A stretch of DNA of 64,000 nt, taken from Mucilaginibacter aurantiaciroseus. Lineage in GTDB: Bacteria; Bacteroidota; Bacteroidia; Sphingobacteriales; Sphingobacteriaceae. Location: contig NZ_JAMXOF010000002.1 in NCBI RefSeq assembly GCF_024055595.1, positions 1,054,001 through 1,118,000 of the forward strand, given 5' to 3'. The notes beneath the pieces are model-generated. The model ran no database searches and was not told the DNA's origin. It worked only from the letters and a program-made list of their open reading frames with translations. This document shows positions 1-7,130 of the stretch, one piece after another. A program made the translations under genes and the position numbers. Position 1 is the first letter of the stretch; each line of letters begins with the position of its first letter.

Positions 1-501
1 TAGTTCAAACGAAGTCCTTACCGTATAATCTATCCGGCTATCGGGCTCAATATTTTCATAGAAAGGATTGTAAAAATAAAAATGATCGTAATTTTTAAAG
101 TCCAGTTCTGTCAGGTTCCCGTGTATAAAATTCACATTAGGCAATTCAATTTCCGCTTTGGCTATTTCGGCGAAAGTGTATAATTCTTCCCGCTGTTCAA
201 TTCCACAGAAAAATGTTTCGGGGTGAAAAAAACCTGCTGTAATACAGAATTTCCCTACACCGCTGCCAATATCCAAAACACTGTTATTGGGAATAGACAA
301 AAAATCACCTGCCTTTTTTGCGATGTCCACAGGTGTCCAATGCATCTGGGACAGTTCCTGGATATGTTCGGGGTACAGATCATCAAAAGCGGTATCATGA
401 CGGAATAGCGTAGGGTTTAATAGCTCATTAAGCATTCTTCTGTTTTTTCTTTGGGTTTGAAAATTTCTAAATCGCGAACGTAAAAATTGTACTGTTTTCA
501 T
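1..501 (-). CDS. Class I SAM-dependent methyltransferase, C-terminus cut by window edge
   Basis: Reading leftwards from an ATG at 501, an open frame runs off the window edge, giving at least 167 residues. It contains the Rossmann-type SAM-binding motif VLDIGSGVGKF, followed by an acidic residue in CGIEQREEL that would bind the SAM ribose, and a distinctive FYFYNPFYENI segment. A second ATG at 435 would also fit, but the longer start is only four bases downstream of the neighbouring methyltransferase stop, so the two look like one operon. The product is closely related to the downstream-numbered copy (506-1166), which suggests a tandem duplication. The substrate cannot be told. The methyltransferase assignment is firm. 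Confidence 0.8.
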   Translation of the reverse strand, partial: MKTVQFLRSRFRNFQTQRKNRRMLNELLNPTLFRHDTAFDDLYPEHIQELSQMHWTPVDIAKKAGDFLSIPNNSVLDIGSGVGKFCITAGFFHPETFFCGIEQREELYTFAEIAKAEIELPNVNFIHGNLTELDFKNYDHFYFYNPFYENIEPDSRIDYTVRTSFEL

Positions 502-505
502 TTGG

Positions 506-1166
506 TCAGGTTTTGATCCACATTTTCATCAAGCCATTACAGGAAATATCTGCCAGTTTAAAACCGGGTGGTATTTCCTGCTCAAAACTATGAAAGGTAA
601 CCAGCCGGGTTTCTGAAGGCTTTTTATTTAGTGCAGCACAGGGATATTGATTATAGTAGTTATAAAGGCTTTCTGACAATTCTATGTTATCATCTATTTG
701 ATTTTCGGGGTCAATGTTCTCATGAAAAGAATTATAAAAGTAGAAATGATCGAACTCCTTAAAATTGACCTGGGTGATGTTGGCGTAAATAAAAGTTACA
801 TTGGATAGCTTTGTATATCCTTTAGCCTCTTCGGCCAGGTAAATTAATTCATGCCTTTGTTCAACACCGTAAAAAAAAGTTTCGGGAAAGTGATTGCCCG
901 TTGCCAAACAAAACTTCCCAACCGCTGCCAATGTCCAACACCCTCGCACCTGGTTCCGCCAGAAATTCAGCCGCTTTGCGGGCAATAGCCAGTGGTGTCC
1001 AATGTTTAAGGGACAGTAATTGGAAATGTTCTGGGTACAACCAGTCGAATGCAGCATCATTTGTAAATAAGGATGTATTTAAATTATCCTTCTTTAGTTT
1101 TATACTATGTCCGCCCTGATGGTCTTCCGGGACGTGCGGGAAATAAGAAAATGGGTAAGCTTTCAT
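506..1166 (-). pseudogene. Frameshifted SAM-dependent methyltransferase
   Basis: The frame starting with ATG at 1166 encodes a normal N-terminus up to VLDIGSG, then leaves register. A second frame resumes with VGKFCLATGNHFPETFF and continues to a TGA at 506-508. Aligned with its intact neighbour at 1-501, the sequence is short by two bases (net) near 921-925, inside the codons for the SAM-binding GSGVG loop. Everything else matches across the whole length, including DHFYFYN and the Glu-Gln-Arg motif after the SAM loop. The lesion is recent or may be a sequencing error, because the rest is undamaged. As read, the protein would end after about 101 residues and be inactive. Confidence 0.75.
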
Positions 1167-1224
1167 GACCTACAAATTTAGCCGTTGCAGCAAAGCGATT
1201 TACCGTAAGAAATCAATGCAGAAG

Positions 1225-1238
1225 CTGATATTTATCAG
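1225..1238. promoter_or_regulatory. FNR/CRP-like palindromic operator
   Basis: CTGATATTTATCAG is a perfect 6+6 palindrome. Its core TGAT-N4-ATCA is that of FNR-family boxes (TTGAT-N4-ATCAA). It sits in the 95-bp gap between the methyltransferase start (1166, minus) and the Crp/Fnr gene (1262, plus). A Bacteroidota -7-like element TACCTTTA at 1253-1260 lies 15 bp to its right. The site is therefore well placed for autoregulation and for control of the divergent methyltransferases. Binding is inferred. Confidence 0.5.
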
Positions 1239-1261
1239 TTTTAAAAAATTCGTACCTTTAT

Positions 1262-1972
1262 ATGATGAGTTTGTCTGGAATTTTCCCTATCGACCGATGG
1301 AATTTCACTACGCAATCGATCCTTAATGTCCTTTCCGAAAAAGAATATGCAGATTTGGTTGCTAATCAAAGTGACCAGAAATATCTGAAAGGTGATGTTG
1401 TTTTTAGAGAAGGTTCCGTACCCGCAGGTATTTTTTTAATAAGAAGCGGTAAAGTCAAAAAGTACAAAGTGGACAATTTGGCGAAAGAACAGATCATTTA
1501 CGTGGCTAATCATGGAGAACTGATCGGTTATCATGCGGTTTTATCTGAGGAAAGATACCCTGATTCGGCGGCCGCTATAGAAGACAGTTTGATTAGTTTC
1601 ATACCCAAAGAAGATTTTATAAGTATTTTACACCGCTCCCCTGCTTTTACACAGCGGTTATTAAAAGCTTTAAGCCATGAATTTACGGTATTAACGAACA
1701 GTATTTCCGTGATCGCGCAACGAACAGCACTGGAACGGCTTGCTATTTCCTTGATCGTACTCCGGGAAAAATACAAAGAAGAAGGATCGGATGAAAAGGA
1801 AATTATTTTAAATATCTCCAGAATGGACTTGGCTGGTATGGCGGGGATCGCCCAGGAAAATGTGATTCGGCTATTAAAGGAGTTTAAAGCAGAGGGGATT
1901 TTGGAAACGGATGGCCGGAAGATACGGATCAAGGACATCAAGTTGCTGATCAAAAAATCAAATTACAAATAA
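1262..1972 (+). CDS. Crp/Fnr family transcriptional regulator
   Basis: A 236-residue protein with a cyclic-nucleotide-binding-like beta-roll (about residues 25-140, KGDVVFREG and GIFLIRSGKVKKY) and a C-terminal winged helix of the Crp type (about 170-235, ISRMDLAGMAGIAQENVIRLLKEF). The effector is not evident: no N-terminal cysteine cluster for an Fe-S centre is present, so it is not a classical oxygen-sensing FNR. The start could be ATG 1262 or the next codon ATG 1265. The -7-like TACCTTTA ends only one base before, so the mRNA may be nearly leaderless. An FNR-like palindrome lies directly upstream, and the divergent neighbours are methyltransferases. Confidence 0.88.
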   Translation: MMSLSGIFPIDRWNFTTQSILNVLSEKEYADLVANQSDQKYLKGDVVFREGSVPAGIFLIRSGKVKKYKVDNLAKEQIIYVANHGELIGYHAVLSEERYPDSAAAIEDSLISFIPKEDFISILHRSPAFTQRLLKALSHEFTVLTNSISVIAQRTALERLAISLIVLREKYKEEGSDEKEIILNISRMDLAGMAGIAQENVIRLLKEFKAEGILETDGRKIRIKDIKLLIKKSNYK

Positions 1973-2133
1973 AAATACTGGTTACTTCTCAGTTAAGGTT
2001 CATCAGAAAAGCCACCTAAACAACATCCATGAAAAATGTTCGTCCGGTTGGCAGCTGGAGGTGTTCAATATATCCATTCACTAACCTGTTTTGAATAAAA
2101 GAAGAATTTTGGCAAATTAAAAATATAAATGAA

Positions 2134-2169
2134 AAACCCTCGCAAATACGCTGGTAGTTGCGAGGGTTT
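2134..2169 (-). terminator. Rho-independent terminator hairpin
   Basis: A perfect 12-bp stem (AAACCCTCGCAA / TTGCGAGGGTTT) with a 12-nt loop. On the minus strand it is followed by a run of T. It lies immediately 3' of the tRNA-like fragment at 2171-2193 and of the hipA stop. It would have terminated a tRNA transcript originally and can terminate hipBA now. Confidence 0.75.
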
Positions 2170-2170
2170 A

Positions 2171-2193
2171 TACTCGGAACGGGAATCGAACCC
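2171..2193 (-). other. Truncated tRNA 3' end, candidate attachment-site scar
   Basis: On the minus strand this reads as the T-arm and acceptor 3' half of a tRNA: GGGTTCGATTCCCG contains the TTCGATT T-loop, followed by TTCCGAGTA as acceptor strand plus discriminator. Upstream of it the sequence is the hipA 3' end, not tRNA, so only about 23 nt of tRNA identity exist. A tRNA 3' fragment next to its terminator, with foreign-looking genes beginning on the other side, is the usual footprint of a tyrosine-recombinase element that integrated at a tRNA gene. No partner copy or integrase was found in this window. Confidence 0.55.
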
Positions 2194-2203
2194 TTAGCTT
2201 TAA

Positions 2204-3502
2204 CTATTCAAATAATTTAATAAATGTTTCTGCTATCGCTTTTTGCAAAACAGTTTCAACATCACATTGATTTGCATAATCCGGCCACAGTTTAAGGATG
2301 CCTTCGATATGCCTGATGATCTCATTGGGCTTTTTTATGGTCATTTGTTTGGCCACTTCCAGTAGGTCTTTCCGGTCTATTCCCTGTCTTTTGCCGTTAA
2401 TACTTAATGATTGCTGACTAACCCAGGGGCTATCAGGTCGGTAAGCATGGCATACATCATAAGCCGGGGATATTGCCCATTTTCCTTGTTGATCCATTGT
2501 AAAGGCAAAGTTCTTCGTATGGTCATCACAGTTTCTCGCCAGTACATTAAAAACCATCCGGCGGTACATTTGCTCGGCTTGTGGATAGTCCAGCCGTAAG
2601 GAGCGCATCGTTTGAAAGAGTTGCTCATAACTATATGAACCGACATTGTTGAAATCAAAATGCTGTAATGCGCAAAAGGTTTGAACGTGAACTTTGCCCT
2701 GTTCGGGAACACGGTCAAAACGCCTGGTCATAAAATGTGCCCGGCCATGTTCTTCCAATAACCGGCACTCGGTCATTTCTATTCCGCAGTCCACCGCCAT
2801 CAGGTGATAAGCCATTTCAACACGCCCGTAATCCCTTGAAGTGCCGAATTGCGCATCATGTACCCCATCAAACTTGATAAGCCATTGCGTAAAACCTTTC
2901 GGGGGTTCGGCTTGTCCGCTTCTCACTTCACCCGTTTTAGGATTATAAGCGATCACTGCTTTAGCACGGGCACCACCTGCGGAGGTGCCTATCTTTAAAA
3001 TATCCAGCAATCCTTTTTCTTCATCTTTTGACAGATCAGTATGAAAGTCCTTTCTTCCCGACAGGATAGCTTCGGATATTTCAACCAGGCTATCCACTTC
3101 CAGTTTAGTTGAGGTGTTTTTTCCTTTGGGTTCAACAGGCTCAAACTCTAACGCACCCATGCCCCGCTGCCCGATAAAACATAACATCTCTACTGGGTTC
3201 ATGCTGTCCGCAGGGCGGCCTACCCGTGCCAGCCACGTATTAATTAACGTGTTACCATAACGGTCAGGCAAAACATCCGCTAACAGTCCAGGCAATCCCT
3301 TAAAGGTTTGATTGCCTCTTAATTCATTAAAAGAAAAAATCCTTCCGTTGGCTGCGCCAACGGGCATTTTGAGCGGGGCAATATCCCATCGCTGGCGTAA
3401 AAAGGCCGGTTCAAACTCAAAATCTGCAACCCCCTTATCGGCATCCCAGGCTATCGCGCCGACACGTTCACCCCAAAGATTTATAAATGCGCTATTGATC
3501 AT
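2204..3502 (-). CDS. hipA: HipA-family toxin kinase
   Basis: A 432-residue protein of the HipA serine/threonine kinase family, which phosphorylates tRNA synthetases and causes growth arrest. It has the N-terminal HipA domain (about residues 1-110), a Gly/Ser-rich loop GTSAGGARAK resembling the ejectable phosphate-binding loop, the catalytic segment RNCDDHTKNFAF (catalytic Asp and metal-binding Asn) and the DFG-equivalent ISPAYDVCHAY. All kinase residues appear intact. Its start overlaps the hipB stop by one base, giving translational coupling in the order hipB-hipA. A second, truncated copy of the C-terminal 87 codons lies at 60836-61103. The gene is next to a tRNA scar, consistent with carriage on a mobile element. 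Confidence 0.9.
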   Translation of the reverse strand: MINSAFINLWGERVGAIAWDADKGVADFEFEPAFLRQRWDIAPLKMPVGAANGRIFSFNELRGNQTFKGLPGLLADVLPDRYGNTLINTWLARVGRPADSMNPVEMLCFIGQRGMGALEFEPVEPKGKNTSTKLEVDSLVEISEAILSGRKDFHTDLSKDEEKGLLDILKIGTSAGGARAKAVIAYNPKTGEVRSGQAEPPKGFTQWLIKFDGVHDAQFGTSRDYGRVEMAYHLMAVDCGIEMTECRLLEEHGRAHFMTRRFDRVPEQGKVHVQTFCALQHFDFNNVGSYSYEQLFQTMRSLRLDYPQAEQMYRRMVFNVLARNCDDHTKNFAFTMDQQGKWAISPAYDVCHAYRPDSPWVSQQSLSINGKRQGIDRKDLLEVAKQMTIKKPNEIIRHIEGILKLWPDYANQCDVETVLQKAIAETFIKLFE

Positions 3503-3852
3503 TACCAGTTTACTTTAGGGGAGTTGGTGGAGGTATCATTATTTCGGGCGCGTTGCCTTTTCTGTTGTTCCAGTTTAGCTAATTGTAATGGGCTGATTTT
3601 TTGTTCTGTTTTAAATGATTGTAGTACTGGTAATTGTTCCAATACTCGCAAGATTTGCAATAAGGAAAGCAGCGTACCGCCGTTCCCTTTTTCGATCTGC
3701 CCAACGGTAGAGCGGTTGATGCCGGCTGAATCAGCCACCTGTTGTTGGGTTTTATTCTGTTGTAAACGGGTTTCCTGTATGAATTGACCAATGAGATTTA
3801 AAACCCCCTTGTCACTCATGGAATACCAATCTATGCTTGCTTTTTCCATCAC
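3502..3852 (-). CDS. hipB: HipB-like antitoxin, XRE-family repressor
   Basis: A 116-residue protein (or 115 from the second ATG) with one HTH_3/Cro-C1 domain at about residues 20-80 (TQQQVADSAGINRSTVGQIE). A basic, probably disordered tail ends in KVNW. It should neutralise HipA and repress the operon. A C-terminal Trp is also known in E. coli HipB, where the flexible tail governs proteolysis; the likeness here may be chance. The gene is upstream of and coupled to hipA. An exact TAnnTTTG promoter element is found 39 bp upstream. Confidence 0.87.
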   Translation of the reverse strand: MMEKASIDWYSMSDKGVLNLIGQFIQETRLQQNKTQQQVADSAGINRSTVGQIEKGNGGTLLSLLQILRVLEQLPVLQSFKTEQKISPLQLAKLEQQKRQRARNNDTSTNSPKVNW

Positions 3853-3890
3853 TAAATGATTTTATAGGAGTTAATGCCTGCTTTTCTAAA

Positions 3891-3898
3891 CAAAAGTA
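3891..3898 (-). promoter_or_regulatory. Bacteroidota -7 promoter element for hipBA
   Basis: On the minus strand TACTTTTG matches the Bacteroidota -7 consensus TAnnTTTG exactly. It predicts a transcription start about 35 bp before hipB. A TTG at 3915-3917 could be part of the -33 element, although the spacing is a little short. Confidence 0.4.
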
Positions 3899-4121
3899 CA
3901 ATATTTTTAAATAGCAATACGAATTAAAGAGTGATAATGATGGCTTTTTACATCATTAATAGTTAATATAGGGCTTAATGATGGATATTTTAAGCATTAG
4001 TATCTTCTGATTCGTTTTTATACTGTCCCTGCGGCCAGGCTATAAGTTATATCTTTCCCGGTAAGGATGCCGCTGCTATCCTTGACAGGAGATTTTAAAA
4101 GGTTGCCTGTCTAAATATCCT

Positions 4122-4395
4122 GCTACTGCATTTTCGCTATGCTGCAAAAGCATCCGCTTCGGTAACCTGCCGGAAGTTGCAATTAAGAGCATCATTCAGG
4201 ACTGCACTTGTTTACCCGCTCCATTGCATTGCGCCGGGAAAAGCTGCGCTTGCCTGAACGCTGCACTTAATTTACTGCTAATAGATCAGACACTTTAAGC
4301 AGCTATTTTCCAATCGAAACGGAGAAAAAGGCAGCTAAGGTTTTGCCCGCATTTCTTAAAGACTTACTAAAACATCCGCAAAAGACTACGGCATA
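4122..4395 (+). repeat. 274-bp dispersed repeat R, copy 1
   Basis: From gctactgca to ctacggcata this stretch is matched by 59885-60158 in the same orientation, with equal length and roughly 90% identity by eye. Both copies keep an uninterrupted frame ending in DQTL (from about 4130 to the TAA after gatcagacacttt), with conserved Cys-rich text such as IIQDCTCLPAPL. Neither copy has a convincing ATG start, so coding is doubtful. Copy 1 lies between hipBA and the small mobile-element-like gene module, and copy 2 lies next to broken fic and hipA genes. The 180 bp after copy 1 is an A/T-rich leader to the gene at 4576. Confidence 0.8.
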
Positions 4396-4575
4396 AACGG
4401 TTTCCTCCCCAGAGGGTCCCCTCCAATTATTCCGTTTCCTTTTGCCTGCTGCAGGCACCTTTTAATTGCTTTCTTTTTTTCCGTTTTTTCTTTTGAAAAA
4501 TAGCTTTTTAGGAAAGTCTTCGGGAAAAGAGGGAAACAAAAAAACAATTTTTTTAACCCTTTAAAAGTAGTAGAA

Positions 4576-5202
4576 ATGGAAACAGCAGAAAAAAATGCAA
4601 CCGCAGTACAAGGTACAGCAGCAAAAAACAACGAAGCAACCAACAAAATTCAAAACCGCCCAAGCCTTACCCAAAAGGAAGCCAAAGAAGATGCAAAAGC
4701 TACAGATCAAACACCCGCCCAAACTCCGAAAGTTGAGGCAACCCACAACGTCGAAATTAAGGGTGATAGCCCCGCTACAGTGGATCACAAACCCGCTCAC
4801 GTTGCGCCTTACACAACAGGACAAGGGATAGGCGAAGCACCCAAAGCCGAACAGGTTAAAGCAGAAGAACCGAAAGCGGAAGTAAAGCCCGTAAAATTCG
4901 CTTTGAACTTAGAAAGTACCTTAAAAGTGGTGGATGATTTGCACCGCAGGAGCATCCAACGGATAAACCTGATTGCCCGTATCAACCAGTTAACCGCTTT
5001 TGAGGTGGCCTTAGCGCAGGAAAATGACGAATTGGAAGATAACCCATATCAGGGTTGCAAACTCATCATCAAAGATGATAAGAACCGGGAATTTATTACC
5101 ACAACACCGGGTTTGATCCGTTTGGTATCTCAATACATTTTTGATGCTTGTAGCGACAAACTGGCAGAAATTGAAGCCAATATCGTTTTTCCAAATGCCT
5201 GA
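4576..5202 (+). CDS. Hypothetical protein with disordered Ala/Lys/Glu-rich N-terminus
   Basis: A 208-residue protein that I cannot assign to a family. The first 110 residues are low-complexity (rich in A, K, E, Q, P, T), soluble and without a signal peptide. The C-terminal 95 residues look folded, with two or three helices (LNLESTLKVVDDLHRRSIQR, LIARINQLTAFEVALAQEND) and a possible beta region around CKLIIKDDKNREFITTT. It opens a same-strand run of short genes ending with the DUF932 protein, a layout typical of conjugative elements and large plasmids in this phylum. Composition and codon usage look like real coding DNA. Confidence 0.75.
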   Translation: METAEKNATAVQGTAAKNNEATNKIQNRPSLTQKEAKEDAKATDQTPAQTPKVEATHNVEIKGDSPATVDHKPAHVAPYTTGQGIGEAPKAEQVKAEEPKAEVKPVKFALNLESTLKVVDDLHRRSIQRINLIARINQLTAFEVALAQENDELEDNPYQGCKLIIKDDKNREFITTTPGLIRLVSQYIFDACSDKLAEIEANIVFPNA

Positions 5203-5271
5203 TAAACCTAATGCTCCCTCCGTTAGCCAACGGACGGGGCACTTTTAAATTTCACCTTAAAAGTTAATCCA

Positions 5272-5400
5272 ATGTACGAGCAATTTATAGAGTTAACCAA
5301 CCAAATATTTTGGGAAGGTTACGCAGAGCAATTAGCACAGGAAAACCCGGTAAGGTTTCAATTCGAGTTAAACGATTTTATAAACACCTATCAAAATTAA
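5272..5400 (+). CDS. Small acidic hypothetical protein, 42 aa
   Basis: ATG at 5272 opens a 42-codon frame beginning MYEQFIELTNQIFWEGYAEQ and ending in NTYQN. It is acidic and predicted helical, with no membrane segment. Its place between the 4576 gene and the next small gene, in the same direction with short gaps (69 and 4 bp), supports it as a real gene of the module. The family is not recognised. Confidence 0.55.
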   Translation: MYEQFIELTNQIFWEGYAEQLAQENPVRFQFELNDFINTYQN

Positions 5401-5404
5401 GGTA

Positions 5405-5575
5405 ATGGAAGATACGATCTTTTTACTACTGAAAATAACCATCAAAACCACGCATAAAAACATACATGATGCAATACAGGAACTGCAAACTAAAACGCAA
5501 TTAACGGTAAGCAGCACCAAAAAAGTTAAGGTTTTGAAAACCGAGATCATGCAGTTAAAAACTAAAACCCTTTAA
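5405..5575 (+). CDS. Small basic hypothetical protein, 56 aa
   Basis: ATG at 5405, four bases after the previous stop, opens a 56-codon frame (starts MEDTIFLLLKITIKTTHKNI, ends QLKTKTL). It is Lys/Thr-rich and basic, with a predicted helix from about residue 20 to 55. The DUF932 gene begins 11 bp later, so it is very probably co-transcribed. The function is unknown. Confidence 0.55.
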   Translation: MEDTIFLLLKITIKTTHKNIHDAIQELQTKTQLTVSSTKKVKVLKTEIMQLKTKTL

Positions 5576-5586
5576 ATTAATATATC

Positions 5587-6654
5587 ATGGCACATCAAAT
5601 AAATTTCAATCAGAAAACAGGTAAAAACAGCTTTATGAGCGTAAAGGAAAAAGCCTGGCACAATCTCGGGCAGGTGATAGACCGTTACCCGACCAGTAGC
5701 GAAGCCATACAACACGCCGGACTGGATTATATCGTTGAAAAACGACCTTTGTTTACTTACGATACGACAAACCATATCGGCAAAACAGCAGATAGTATAA
5801 TTATCCCTGAAATAACAGTACCTAATTTCTTTGCGACCGTTAGGGCCGACACGGAACAGGTTTTGGGTGTAGTAGGCAATGATTATGAAGTGGTACAAAA
5901 CCGGGATGCTTTTTCTTTTTTTGATGCTATTGTAGGCGGTGGCGAAGGTATTTTATACGAAACAGCCGGGGCTTTAGGCAATGGCGAACGTGTATTTATC
6001 ACCGCTAAATTGCCCGATTATATCAAAGTAGGAAGAAAAGATATGATCGAACAATACCTGTTTTTAACCACCTCTCATGATGGTTTAGGGAGCATAACCG
6101 CCGCTTTTACCCCGATACGCGTAGTTTGTAACAACACGTTAAACGCTGCTATGCAGAGCAATAGCAACGCCATTAAAATACGGCATACCGCATCCGCAGG
6201 GGAGCGTTTAAAACAGGCGCATACGCTTATGGGGATCAGCCATGTTTTAGCGGGTGAAATGGAGGGCTTATTTAATCAATGGGCGAAAGCACGTATCACC
6301 GATACCGAAGTGAAAAAATTAATACAAATAGCAATGGCACCTAATAAAGAAGTGCTGACCAACTTAGCCGAAGGCAAAACCGAATTGTTATCTACCCATT
6401 ATACCAACATCGTAGATAACGTGTATGAATATGCTTTAGCAAGCCATACCCAGCAATTAGAAACTACAGCCGGAACGGTGTTTGGTGCTTACAATGCGGT
6501 AACGGGCTACTTTCAAAATGTGCGCAGTTTTAAAAGTGATGAAGCCAAGTTTAAATCCATCATGGATGGAACTGCCAAACAACGGGCGCAAACTACTTTT
6601 AACCTTTGTAACGAATTTGTAAAGCACGGAGGCGAGGCGTTGATTTATAATTGA
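5587..6654 (+). CDS. DUF932 domain-containing protein
   Basis: A 355-residue soluble protein of the DUF932 family, which is common in phages, plasmids and ICEs and has no firmly known biochemical role. Family landmarks are the N-terminal WHNLGQVIDRYPTSSEA segment, the VVGNDYEVVQNRDAFSFFDAIV block and the central TTSHDGLGSITAAFTPIRVVCNNTLNAA motif (residues about 155-205). Length is close to the usual 300-360. It is the last large gene of the 4.6-6.9 kb module, and a strong hairpin (6660-6680) follows at once. Confidence 0.82.
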   Translation: MAHQINFNQKTGKNSFMSVKEKAWHNLGQVIDRYPTSSEAIQHAGLDYIVEKRPLFTYDTTNHIGKTADSIIIPEITVPNFFATVRADTEQVLGVVGNDYEVVQNRDAFSFFDAIVGGGEGILYETAGALGNGERVFITAKLPDYIKVGRKDMIEQYLFLTTSHDGLGSITAAFTPIRVVCNNTLNAAMQSNSNAIKIRHTASAGERLKQAHTLMGISHVLAGEMEGLFNQWAKARITDTEVKKLIQIAMAPNKEVLTNLAEGKTELLSTHYTNIVDNVYEYALASHTQQLETTAGTVFGAYNAVTGYFQNVRSFKSDEAKFKSIMDGTAKQRAQTTFNLCNEFVKHGGEALIYN

Positions 6655-6659
6655 TAACC

Positions 6660-6680
6660 AAGGGGGAGCGATCCCCCTTT
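6660..6680 (+). terminator. GC-rich hairpin after the DUF932 gene
   Basis: An 8-bp stem AAGGGGGA/TCCCCCTT with a GCGA loop, followed by TTAATTTTT, six bases after the DUF932 stop. The motif GGGGGAGCGATC recurs in the hairpin module at 36220 and in altered form (GGGGGAGCAATCC) at 6917. It is therefore part of a repeated element as well as a likely terminator. Confidence 0.6.
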
Positions 6681-6692
6681 AATTTTTATAGC

Positions 6693-6890
6693 ATGAGTAT
6701 TTTAGCAGATAAAACAGACTTTAAGGTTTTGAAAATTATATCAAAATGCCTTAAACAGCTTGATGAAATAAACGATCTAAATCTAAAGATTACTAAGGTG
6801 GATGATTTTGAAATTAGTCTTGCCATAAATAGGCTAAAGAGCGTGATTGACAATAACGAGCAGGTGATAATCATAAACCCGGTTACGTAG
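6693..6890 (+). CDS. Small hypothetical protein, 65 aa
   Basis: ATG at 6693 (preceded by TTTTTATAGC) is the most sensible start and gives 65 residues, MSILADKTDFKVLKII at the front and DNNEQVIIINPVT at the end. A longer reading from a TTG at 6651 would overlap the DUF932 stop and run through the terminator hairpin, so it is rejected. A decayed relative of its last 15 codons (LLDDNNEQVIDISLL) is found at about 36146-36190, next to the second copy of the hairpin module. The gene and the module thus travel together. The function is unknown. Confidence 0.55.
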   Translation: MSILADKTDFKVLKIISKCLKQLDEINDLNLKITKVDDFEISLAINRLKSVIDNNEQVIIINPVT

Positions 6891-6897
6891 ATCATTT

Positions 6898-7029
6898 TTC
6901 TTTAAATCGACTACGGGGGGGAGCAATCCCTCTTGTTTTGAAAATTGCCCGGCGGCGGGCTACGCCCGCCCGGAAGAACACCCCCTGTTTTCCCATTATT
7001 GATGATCTTTGGTCAAAACAGGGGGTGCT
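6898..7029 (+). repeat. Hairpin module H, copy 1
   Basis: About 130 bp that recur at 36196-36331. It holds, in order, a G-run/C-run stem (GGGGGGAGCAATCCCTC), a GC hairpin GGCGGGC-TAC-GCCCGCC, and a 13-bp perfect stem CACCCCCTGTTTT/AAAACAGGGGGTG around a 23-nt loop containing TGATGATCTTTGGT, which is conserved in the second copy. It ends the 65-aa gene transcript. It could be a compound terminator or a structured RNA. Confidence 0.7.
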
Positions 7030-7130
7030 TTAAAGATGTTGAAAGGTGCTCAGACTACTTAAAGTACCGCATTTAATAAGGATTTTTAAATTTTGAACTT
7101 AATGTTAAATTTGGATATAAACCCAAATCA

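Noticed and set aside
2171..2203. Complete tRNA gene
   Set aside because: Only the T-arm and acceptor 3' strand are present; no D-arm or anticodon arm can be formed with the flanking hipA sequence.
6651..6692. Upstream extension of the 65-aa gene from a TTG codon
   Set aside because: It would overlap the DUF932 stop and be translated through the GGGGGA hairpin; the ATG at 6693 is much better.
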